Positions 8,547-15,504 of a DNA stretch of 32,209 bases are shown in pieces (position 1 is the first letter of the stretch; each line of letters opens with the position of its first letter). The DNA lies in assembly GCA_028278675.1 (NCBI GenBank), contig JAQAJJ010000031.1:1-32209 (forward strand), read 5' to 3'. Made by a program: the position numbers and the translations under genes. Below the pieces are notes generated by a model. It had not been told where the DNA came from. It saw nothing but the letters and a program-made list of their open reading frames with translations, and did no database searches. Source of the stretch: Candidatus Azophilus lithoversatilis. Its GTDB lineage: Bacteria; Pseudomonadota; Gammaproteobacteria; Pseudomonadales; Azotimanducaceae.

Positions 8547-9727
8547 CGCCCCACGACAATCGAATGCTGCTGGACACGCCCTTTGCATCGCGGGTGCAGG
8601 CGGCTTGCGAACTTCGGGAGTGGGAGCCCTGGAAGGGCTACGCTTCGCCGATCGCCTACGAGGATGTGGAACTGGAGTACTTTGCCGCGCGCAACGCCAC
8701 GGGCGTCTTCGACCTGTCCCCGATGACCAAGTACCGCATCGGCGGGCCGGACGCCGAACCGTACCTCAATCGCCTGCTGACCCGGGACGTGCGCAAGATT
8801 CGTCCGGGCCGGGTCGGCTACACCCTATGGTGCAACGACGCCGGCATGGTGCTCGACGACGGCACCCTGTTTCACCTCAGCCAAGGCGACTATCGCCTGT
8901 GCGCCCAGGAACGCTGCCTGGATTGGCTGCTCACCTCCGCCTTGGGCCTCGACGTGACCATCGTCGATGAAACCGCCGAAGTGGCCGCGTTGGCGGTGCA
9001 GGGCCCCACATCCTGCGCCGCCTTGCGTGCCATGGGCCTTGAGGGTCTTGAATCCCTCAAGCCCTTCGGCCTGCGCCACTACCCCTTTGACGGCGGTGAG
9101 CTGATGGTGTCCCGAACCGGATTCACTGGCGATCTGGGCTACGAAGCCTGGGTCGCCCCCGCTCATGCCGAAGCCCTGTGGGATGCCATGTTCGCCGCCG
9201 GGCGCAATCACCTCATCCGGCCCATGGGCAATGCCGCCCTGGAACTCGCCCGCATTGAAGCGGGCTTCATCCAAGCAGGCGTCGATTTTGTGCCTGCCGA
9301 ACAGGTCCTGCGCCACGGGCGGGCACGCTCGCCCTTCGAGCTGGGCCTGGACTGGCTGGTGGACTTCGACAAAGGACACTTCACCGGACGCAGCGCCCTG
9401 CTCAGGGAACGTGAGCAAGGCTCGCGCTTCCGCTTCGTGCGTCTGGACGTGGAAGGCAACAAGCCCGCACCCGAATCCTTCATTCTCAACAAGCGGGGCA
9501 AGACGGTTGGTCATGCCACCTCCGCCGCCTGGTGCCCGTCAGCCAAACGCAACGTGGCGCTGGCCTCGCTGGAGATGCCCTGGGGTCGCCCGGAGGATGA
9601 GTTGTACGCCGAAATCTACTACAGCCGGGAACTGCGCTGGACCCGGATCGAGGCCCGCTGCCGAATCATCGACGGCCCCATTTGGGACCCGCCTCGCCGC
9701 CGCCAGACCCCGGCGCCCAACTTCTGA
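8543..9727 (+). CDS. GcvT-like aminomethyltransferase (folate-dependent)
   Basis: A 394-residue cytosolic protein of the GcvT/DmdA family, which passes one-carbon units from an amine or sulfonium donor to tetrahydrofolate. The N-terminal core includes FDLSPMTKYRIGGPDAEPYLNR and the later VSRTGFTGDLGYE block that is the family hallmark. The C-terminal barrel region has HFTGRSALL and ends with GRPEDELYAEI. The same fold is found fused to dimethylglycine and sarcosine dehydrogenases, where it captures the methyl group. I chose ATG 8543, which overlaps the upstream TGA as ATGA; the longer open frame upstream lies inside the second CrtI-like gene. Seven bases separate it from the Rieske gene. It probably collects formaldehyde equivalents made by the flavoproteins and the Rieske enzyme. 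Confidence 0.9.
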   Translation: MTPHDNRMLLDTPFASRVQAACELREWEPWKGYASPIAYEDVELEYFAARNATGVFDLSPMTKYRIGGPDAEPYLNRLLTRDVRKIRPGRVGYTLWCNDAGMVLDDGTLFHLSQGDYRLCAQERCLDWLLTSALGLDVTIVDETAEVAALAVQGPTSCAALRAMGLEGLESLKPFGLRHYPFDGGELMVSRTGFTGDLGYEAWVAPAHAEALWDAMFAAGRNHLIRPMGNAALELARIEAGFIQAGVDFVPAEQVLRHGRARSPFELGLDWLVDFDKGHFTGRSALLREREQGSRFRFVRLDVEGNKPAPESFILNKRGKTVGHATSAAWCPSAKRNVALASLEMPWGRPEDELYAEIYYSRELRWTRIEARCRIIDGPIWDPPRRRQTPAPNF

Positions 9728-9734
9728 GCGGACC

Positions 9735-10982
9735 ATGACCCTGATCAGCGTGGACGGTGACGACTCCGACGAACGATTGGCCGAACGCGTCGCCGCCCAG
9801 CGGGCCAAGCCGGGTTTTGCCCTGGACGGCCACTTTTACCGCTCCCGCCGTGTGTACCGTAAGGAGCTTGACGAAATCCTCTACAAGAGCTGGCTCTATG
9901 CCGGCCACGTCAGCCAGATAGCGAACCCCGGCGACTACTTCCTCTACGACTTGGGGGAGGATTCCATCATCATTGCTCGCGGCCAAGACGGTGCGGTGCG
10001 CGCACTGATGAACATCTGCCGCCATCGGGGCGCCCGCGTCTGCGAGGCGGCACAGGGCCATCGGACGAGTTTTGTCTGCCCATACCACGGCTGGACGTAC
10101 AACTTGGACGGCAGCCTCAAGGCCGCTCGGGCGATGGCCGTGAAGCCTGGCTTCGAGCCCGCCCGCTACGGCTTGAAGACCGCCCGATGCATCGTCTATG
10201 AAGGCTTGATCTTCGTCAACGCGAACCCCGAGGCGGCCGACTTCGAGGCCGCGCTGCGCACGATCGAGCCGGCTCTGCGTCCCTACGGCCTGCCGAGCGC
10301 CAAGATTGCCCACCGCCAAATCTATACGGTCGAGGCCAACTGGAAGCTGGTGCTGGAGAACTACCAGGAGTGCTACCACTGCGCCACCGCCCATCGGGCC
10401 TATGCCAAGCTGCATACCATTGAGCGGCCGGAAAGCGAGGTTAAGGACATCACCGCCTCCATGTTGGAACGCGCCGAGCGGCAAACGGGCGTTCCCGGCA
10501 TCACCCACGCCCACTATCAAGCCTATGGCGCATCCCGAGGCTTCGGCACCTGCGTGTACACCAGCCGCTACGCGCTCTACGACGGCTACCGGACCGGCAG
10601 CGAAGGTGGCCAGCCCGTGGCACCGCTCATGGGTGAGTTCAAGGGCTACGACGGGGGCGCCGGGGATTTTCAGATTGGCCCCCTGGCCTTCATGCTGAAC
10701 TACCCGGACCACTGCGTGCTCTACCGCTTCACGCCGCGCAGCCCCACCCGCACCGACATGGAACTCGTCTGGTTCGTGCGCGGCGACGCCGAGGAGGGGC
10801 GGGACTACGACCGGGAGGCCGTCACTTGGCTGTGGGACCGCACCACAAAGGAGGATGAGTACATCATTTCCCGCAACAGTGCGGGGGTGAACTCCCGCTT
10901 TTTCGAGCCCGGCCCCTACCACCCCGAGTTCGAAAGCCTCTGCCTCGAGTTCGTGGACTGGTATCTCGGCGCATTGGAGTAA
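9735..10982 (+). CDS. Rieske non-haem iron oxygenase, alpha subunit
   Basis: A 415-residue ring-hydroxylating-type oxygenase component. The Rieske [2Fe-2S] ligands are CRH (C95, H97) and CPYHGW (C115, H118). The mononuclear iron site is in ENYQECYHCATAH, with H215 and H220. The residue at the bridging Asp position is Glu (E212), as described for the carnitine oxygenase CntA and related quaternary-amine oxygenases rather than aromatic dioxygenases. Known relatives include glycine betaine and stachydrine demethylases, which release a methyl group as formaldehyde. No ferredoxin reductase gene is present nearby, so electrons must come from elsewhere. The start is ATG 9735, 7 bases after the GcvT-like gene; longer in-frame starts lie inside that gene. 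The substrate is inferred to be an N-methylated compound. Confidence 0.92.
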   Translation: MTLISVDGDDSDERLAERVAAQRAKPGFALDGHFYRSRRVYRKELDEILYKSWLYAGHVSQIANPGDYFLYDLGEDSIIIARGQDGAVRALMNICRHRGARVCEAAQGHRTSFVCPYHGWTYNLDGSLKAARAMAVKPGFEPARYGLKTARCIVYEGLIFVNANPEAADFEAALRTIEPALRPYGLPSAKIAHRQIYTVEANWKLVLENYQECYHCATAHRAYAKLHTIERPESEVKDITASMLERAERQTGVPGITHAHYQAYGASRGFGTCVYTSRYALYDGYRTGSEGGQPVAPLMGEFKGYDGGAGDFQIGPLAFMLNYPDHCVLYRFTPRSPTRTDMELVWFVRGDAEEGRDYDREAVTWLWDRTTKEDEYIISRNSAGVNSRFFEPGPYHPEFESLCLEFVDWYLGALE

Positions 10983-10984
10983 CC

Positions 10985-11836
10985 TTGGCCCCCGAACCGC
11001 ACACCGCGTCATACTACGCAGCCACCGGCAACCGGGATGTGCGCCATCCCGAACTTGAGGGCCGCATCGACGCCGATGTCGCATCTGCGGGGCCGGCTTC
11101 ACCGGGGTGGCCACCGCCTTGACGCTGGCCGAACGGGGCTACTCGGTGGTGGTGCTGGATCAGAACCGCATCGGCTGGGGCGCCTCGGGCCGCAACGGCG
11201 GCCAACTGATCGGCGGCTTCGCCGGCCAAGGGCGCATGGTCCGCCAACTCGGCAATGAAGTGGCCGACGCGGTCTGGGACATGGGCTGGCGCGGCCATGA
11301 GATCATCGAACAGCGGGTCGCCAACAACGGCATCGAATGCGACCGCAAGCACGACTACATGGACTTAAGCGATCAACCCGCTGGAGGTGGCTTTCTGCGA
11401 CCCCAACCACCTGCTCGACTATTTCCGCCTCTCGGCTGACCGCCGCCTGCTGTTCGGCGGCCGCTGCTACTACACGGGCCGCACACCCAAGTCCATCAAA
11501 GCCCGCATCGGGCCGCGCATGCTCAAGGTCTTTCCGCAACTGGCGGACAAGCGCATCGACTTTGAGTGGGGCGGCAAAATCGGCGTCGTGGTCAATCGGG
11601 TGCCCTTGATCGGCCGCTTGGAAGGCAACCTCCACCACGCCATCGGCTACTCCGGCCACGGCGTCAACATGACCCACACCACCGCTAAGATCATCGCCGA
11701 CGCCATCGGCGGCACCTTGGAGCGGATGGATCTCCTCGAGCGCATCAAGCACGCCCGCATCGCCCTGCCACAGACCCTCGGCAACTGGATGGTGGCTACC
11801 GGCATGCGGCACTTTCGGCTACGGGATTTGCTCTAG
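10985..11836 (+). pseudogene. Broken FAD-dependent amine oxidase (PuuB/DadA-type)
   Basis: Remains of a gamma-glutamylputrescine-oxidase-type flavoprotein. Translation from TTG 10985 gives PHTASYYAATGNRDV and EGRIDADV, the usual N-terminus. One base is then missing at about 11080/11081. The next frame resumes with ICGAGFTGVATALTLAERGY and GWGASGRNGGQL, the FAD-binding block. A second break occurs at about 11366: the text jumps from KHDYMDL straight to FCDPNHLLDYFRLSADRRLL in another frame. In intact relatives roughly 140-150 residues separate these blocks, so most of the substrate domain is deleted. The C-terminal part (LEGNLHHAIGYSGHGVN) is intact to TAG 11836. Its stop overlaps the stop of the converging PTPS-like gene. 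A sequencing error could explain the single-base shift but not the deletion. Confidence 0.9.
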
Positions 11837-12309
11837 CCAGCAGCCTGCGCCCACTGACCGGGGCCTGACGACACTTTGGCCACCATTCGGTGGATGTCGA
11901 GCGCCTTGATGTCCGCATCCGCCTTGAGCTCTTCCAGAAACCAAGCGGCCAACGCCTCGACGGTAATGTTGGCGACCGGCAGGGTGCGCACGTCGCGGAA
12001 CAGGAAGGGGATGCGCTCCCCATTGAACAACGCGACCACATAGCCGCCGTCGCGCTCGATGCGGAGATGCGGCGAGCGCTCCGGCAACAGGGTGCGCTCA
12101 TCCAAGCCGTCACACAGCGCCTTGAGCGCCCTCTTGACGATGTTGTAGTCGAAGGCCAGTCCGTCCTCGCCCACTTCCGCTTCGATTTCGAGCGCCACGA
12201 AAAAGTTGTGGCCGTGCAGATTCTCGCGCTCGGTGGCGGAGAACAGCGTGAAGTGCGCGGCAGCGAAGTGCAGCGCCTCCTTGGCAATTTCGATGACGGT
12301 GCGGGGCAC
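11833..12309 (-). CDS. PTPS/QueD-family protein with a PTPS-III-type motif
   Basis: A 158-residue member of the 6-pyruvoyl-tetrahydropterin synthase superfamily (T-fold, cytosolic). Zinc ligands are H19 in AAHF and H32/H34 in LHGHNF. The catalytic Cys of QueD (CxxxHGH) is absent: the sequence is ATERENLHGHN, which matches ExxHGH, with Glu at 29. That motif has been linked to PTPS-III enzymes, which replace dihydroneopterin aldolase (FolB) in folate synthesis. Folate supply would suit a genome with a tetrahydrofolate-dependent cluster next door, but this is inference; a queuosine role cannot be excluded. It is the last gene of the minus-strand run, 5 bases after the HAD gene, and converges on the broken amine oxidase with overlapping stops. 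Confidence 0.85.
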   Translation of the reverse strand: MPRTVIEIAKEALHFAAAHFTLFSATERENLHGHNFFVALEIEAEVGEDGLAFDYNIVKRALKALCDGLDERTLLPERSPHLRIERDGGYVVALFNGERIPFLFRDVRTLPVANITVEALAAWFLEELKADADIKALDIHRMVAKVSSGPGQWAQAAG

Positions 12310-12314
12310 GGTTG

Positions 12315-13001
12315 CTAATCGGCCGTTTCACCGACTGCGGCGGCGAACTCCGCCATGCTGGTGAAGGTCCAGGTCGGGGTGGCCGCCGCCGGCTTGGCCG
12401 CGCCCTTGGACGGGCGATTGATCCACACTGTGTCCAAGCCCGCCGCCGTGGCTGGCACGGTGTCGTGAAAGCGGCTCTGGGCCACATGCAGCACTGGCCC
12501 CTTGACCCGGCCGAGGGCGGCTTCAAAAACCTTCGGATCCGGCTTGTACACGCGCACCTGCTCGGCGGTGATGACGTGGTCGAAGGGTACCTGCAGGCGC
12601 TTCGCCGACAGCTCAAAAAGCCGATCGTCGATGTTGGAGACGATGGCCAGTTCAAAGTGGTTCGCCAGCGTCTCAAGCGCGGCTATCGTGTCCGGGAAGG
12701 CGGGCCAATCCGCGACGCTGGCGCCAAAACCGGCCAATTCCTCTGGCTTCGGCGTGAACGCCAAGCGTTCGCCCAACCGCGCAAGCAGCCGCGCCAACAC
12801 GTCGGTGTAGGCCCCGCCTTCGGCTTGCAGTTCGGGCTCCAGCCGACTGAAAGCCTCCAGCACAAATTCATCGATGACGTGCACATCGTAGCGTTCGAGC
12901 ACCGGCTGCAGATAGCCGGTGATGCCGCTCTCCCAATCGATCAGCGTGCCGTAGCAGTCGAAGGTGAGGGTGGCGTAGTTGTTGGGGTCAATCGCCTTCA
13001 T
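12315..13001 (-). CDS. HAD-superfamily hydrolase, type II haloacid dehalogenase-like
   Basis: A 228-residue cytosolic HAD hydrolase. Motif I is TFDCYGTLIDW with the nucleophile Asp at 15; because the second Asp of DxD is replaced (DCYG), it is closer to the L-2-haloacid dehalogenase branch than to phosphatases. Motif II is VSNIDD and motif III is in VRVYKPDPKVFEAAL. Motif IV, usually GxxxD, is less clear around VAQSRFHDTVPA. The substrate is unknown and physiological activity may be phosphatase-like. Its start overlaps the 3' end of the CULT gene by 14 bases, and the PTPS-like gene follows 5 bases after its stop, so all three are co-transcribed. Confidence 0.88.
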   Translation of the reverse strand: MKAIDPNNYATLTFDCYGTLIDWESGITGYLQPVLERYDVHVIDEFVLEAFSRLEPELQAEGGAYTDVLARLLARLGERLAFTPKPEELAGFGASVADWPAFPDTIAALETLANHFELAIVSNIDDRLFELSAKRLQVPFDHVITAEQVRVYKPDPKVFEAALGRVKGPVLHVAQSRFHDTVPATAAGLDTVWINRPSKGAAKPAAATPTWTFTSMAEFAAAVGETAD

Positions 13002-13386
13002 GCTGGATGCGGTCCAAAATCAAGCCGTAGAAGAATTCCCCGCCGGGCGGGACGATGCGGTCAAAGTACCAACCGAGGTGGCGGCGGCAGTCGGCGCAGT
13101 TGGCGATGCGCCACTGAAATCCCATGAACCAGGTGTCCGCCCGCTGTGGCGGGCCGACGATTTCGCAGCCGAGCGCCTGACTGAAGCAGCCGACATGAAA
13201 CAGCAGGCCGTAGGGATTGGTGAAGTGGTGGTCGTGGCTGCCGTTGACTTCCATGCGGTCGCTGCGCCGCCCAATGACCGTGGAGCAAACCGCGCAATAG
13301 ATGTAGTCCTTTTTGTCCTCCTGTTCATCCTTAAGCAAATCCGCGAGCTTCGGTTCCAAGCGTTCCTTGTCAACAACTTCCGGCAT
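12988..13386 (-). CDS. Single-domain CULT protein (cereblon thalidomide-binding fold)
   Basis: A 132-residue cytosolic protein that is essentially one CULT domain, the fold that binds thalidomide-type imides in eukaryotic cereblon. Zinc ligands are the pairs C31/C34 (CAVC) and C97/C100 (CADC). The tryptophan cage is W86, W92 and W106, in DTWFMGFQW and HLGWYF, followed by F108. N57 precedes PYG. The spacings (N57 to W86 is 29, W86 to W92 is 6, W92 to W106 is 14, W106 to F108 is 2) equal those of human cereblon N351, W380, W386, W400 and F402. Bacterial relatives such as the Magnetospirillum protein MsCI4 have no established physiological ligand. The short N-terminus (1-28) is charged. It overlaps the HAD gene by 14 bases and follows tesB by 87 bases. 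Confidence 0.9.
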   Translation of the reverse strand: MPEVVDKERLEPKLADLLKDEQEDKKDYIYCAVCSTVIGRRSDRMEVNGSHDHHFTNPYGLLFHVGCFSQALGCEIVGPPQRADTWFMGFQWRIANCADCRRHLGWYFDRIVPPGGEFFYGLILDRIQHEGD

Positions 13387-13473
13387 GGGGTTGGCGCGAA
13401 AAGGCCCTCCGGCAGCGATGTGGTTGGCGTTGCGGTAAGGGTAGCAAGACCGAGCGCGTTGCGCAGCCTGAAC

Positions 13474-14328
13474 TCAACTCGTTGGTTGAGCCCAGCGCAT
13501 CAACCCCTCCTGAACGCAGGTGGCGACCAGTTCGCCGCCGCGCTCGAAGAATCTTCCGTGGGCGAGGCCCCGCCCGTTGCCGGTCACCACCACGCTCTGC
13601 TCGAAGAGCAGCCATTCATCGGCGGCGGCTGGGCGATGCAGCCACATGCCGTGGTCGAGGCTGGTGCCCAGGAAGTCGTCGTCCTGCCAGCGCAGGCCGT
13701 GGGGCAGCATGACGTGGTCCACCAGGGTGGCGTCGGAGAGATAGATGAGGCCCGCCCGATGCAAGACGTCGTTCGTTGGCGGCAGCTTGTCCCGAATGCG
13801 CATCCACATGAGCTGCGGCTCGATCACCGGTTCGCCGCGTGGCGCCGCGGGCGGATTGACGTAACGGATGTCCATCGGCCGGTCGGAGCCGTACCAGCTT
13901 GATTCGCCGGTCTGGGCCAGCGTGAATTCATCATAGCTGGCCGAAAGGCTTTCCGGCGGCGGGACGCTCGGCATGGCAGCTCCAGAGTATGCCGGACTCT
14001 CCGCGGGCACCTGAAAGGACGCCAGCATGCGGAAGCACTCCTTGCCGTGCTGAAAGGCCGTGGCTTGACGCGAGGAGAAGGAACGGCCGTCGCGCACCCG
14101 CTCGATGGCGATCTCCACCGGCGCATCGACGTCGCCGGGACGCAGAAATGCCGCGTGCAGGGCGTGGCAGGCGCGATCATCGCCAGCGGTCGCTTGGGCC
14201 GCCACCAGGCATTGGGCGAGGAACTGCCCGCCAAACAGCGAATCGCCCTTGTCCGGAGCGGGTGGACCCACAAAACGATCCTCCGCTTGCCGCTCCAACG
14301 TCATCAGAGCGCTGAACGTCATGCTCAT
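13474..14328 (-). CDS. tesB: Acyl-CoA thioesterase II (TesB family)
   Basis: A 284-residue double-hotdog thioesterase that hydrolyses acyl-CoA to free acid and CoA in the cytosol. The N-terminal hotdog contains FVGPPAPDKGDSLFGGQFLAQ and SSRQATAFQHGK. The C-terminal hotdog carries the family signature LGTSLDHGMWLHRP, including the catalytic-site Asp. I chose ATG 14328 because it starts at the normal family position; an in-frame start at 14382 would add 18 non-homologous residues. It heads the minus-strand run with the CULT, HAD and PTPS-like genes, though the 87-base gap to the CULT gene leaves room for a separate promoter. The 134-base gap to the divergent LLM gene should hold promoters for both directions. 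Confidence 0.92.
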   Translation of the reverse strand: MSMTFSALMTLERQAEDRFVGPPAPDKGDSLFGGQFLAQCLVAAQATAGDDRACHALHAAFLRPGDVDAPVEIAIERVRDGRSFSSRQATAFQHGKECFRMLASFQVPAESPAYSGAAMPSVPPPESLSASYDEFTLAQTGESSWYGSDRPMDIRYVNPPAAPRGEPVIEPQLMWMRIRDKLPPTNDVLHRAGLIYLSDATLVDHVMLPHGLRWQDDDFLGTSLDHGMWLHRPAAADEWLLFEQSVVVTGNGRGLAHGRFFERGGELVATCVQEGLMRWAQPTS

Positions 14329-14462
14329 GGGCAGTTGCTTCCCTAAAGCGCCGTGCAACGGCAATTGGCGCGAGGCGGCCAAGTTTGACGCCGCAAAGCG
14401 AACCGCTCAAGACTCAGTTCGGGGTAAACTCGCCGCTTCTTCAACAGGCAAAGGACGCTTTC

Positions 14463-15467
14463 ATGAAGCTCGGAATTGGCATTGGCCCCCTCGGCCCGCC
14501 CGGCGGCGCAAACATCGTGGCAGCGGCCAGGGAAGCCGAATCCCTCGGCTACGACACCATCTGGTGCCCGGAAATCTATGGCGCGGACTGCTTTACGCCG
14601 CTGGCCTGGATCGGCGCCCAAACCGAGCGGATCAACCTCGGCACCTCGATCATGCAGATTTCCGCCCGCACGCCCGCCAGCGCAGCCATGCACGCGGTGG
14701 CCTTGGATTACCTCTCCCAAGGCCGCCTGATTCTCGGCATCGGCGTGTCCGGCCCGCAAGTGGTGGAGGGCTGGTACGGCCAGCCCTATCCCAAGCCGTT
14801 GGCCCGCACCCGGGAGTGGATCGAGATATTCCGCAAGATCGTCACCCGCAAGGAGCCGGTGGCCTATGACGGCGAGCACTACCAACTGCCGCTCCCAGGC
14901 GGCACCGGGCTCGGCAAGCCGCTGAAGTTGATTCAGCATCCGCTGCGCGAGCACATCCCCCTCTACCTCGGCGCGGAAGGGCCGAAGAACGTGCGGCTCG
15001 GCGTGGAGCACTGCGACGGCTGGATTCCCATGTTCCTGTCGCCCTACCGCATGATGGAGGTCTACAAGGACGCCATGGACCGCCGCGCCAAGGGCTTCGA
15101 AATCGCCGCGGTGGTGCCGGTCATTGTCGATGACGACCTCGACCGGGCCATGGCGGCGGTGAAGCAGAACGTCGGCTTCTACGTCGGCGGCATGGGTGCG
15201 AAGAACTTCAACGTCCACAAGGACCACGTCAGCCGGCTCGGCTTCGGCGCGGAAGCGGAGCGGATTCAGGAACTGTTTCTGTCCGGCCAGCGCGACCAGG
15301 CCATCGCCGCGGTTCCGGAGCAGCTCTGCGACGAAATCGCGCTGATCGGCCCCAAGGCGCGGATTCGCGAACGCCTTGCAGCTTGGCGGGACAGCCCGGT
15401 GACCATGCTGACGGTCGGCTCCTCCGATCCCGAAACCCTGCGCTTCATGGCCGAGGAAGTGCTTTGA
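14463..15467 (+). CDS. LLM-class (luciferase-like) flavin/F420-dependent oxidoreductase
   Basis: A 334-residue TIM-barrel oxidoreductase of the bacterial luciferase-like monooxygenase family. The N-terminus MKLGIGIGPLG is a classic first beta-strand, and GYDTIWCPEIYG, INLGTSIMQI and GRLILGIGVSGPQVVEGW are family blocks. The long segment after EHIPLYLGAEGPKN matches the F420-dependent branch, which uses coenzyme F420 or FMNH2; the cofactor cannot be decided from sequence by eye. The substrate is unknown. AAGGA lies 7 bases upstream of ATG 14463, so I prefer this start over an in-frame one at 14385. It diverges from tesB and is followed 37 bases later by the photolyase, perhaps in one transcript. 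Confidence 0.88.
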   Translation: MKLGIGIGPLGPPGGANIVAAAREAESLGYDTIWCPEIYGADCFTPLAWIGAQTERINLGTSIMQISARTPASAAMHAVALDYLSQGRLILGIGVSGPQVVEGWYGQPYPKPLARTREWIEIFRKIVTRKEPVAYDGEHYQLPLPGGTGLGKPLKLIQHPLREHIPLYLGAEGPKNVRLGVEHCDGWIPMFLSPYRMMEVYKDAMDRRAKGFEIAAVVPVIVDDDLDRAMAAVKQNVGFYVGGMGAKNFNVHKDHVSRLGFGAEAERIQELFLSGQRDQAIAAVPEQLCDEIALIGPKARIRERLAAWRDSPVTMLTVGSSDPETLRFMAEEVL

Positions 15468-15504
15468 GCTGAGCGACCAAACCATCGCCCCACGCCCCAC
15501 GGCC

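Noticed and set aside
6990-8588. A 532-codon open frame antisense to the second CrtI-like gene
   Set aside because: It mirrors the coding frame of a clear flavoprotein; long antisense frames are expected in high-G+C DNA, and its sequence has no recognisable domain.
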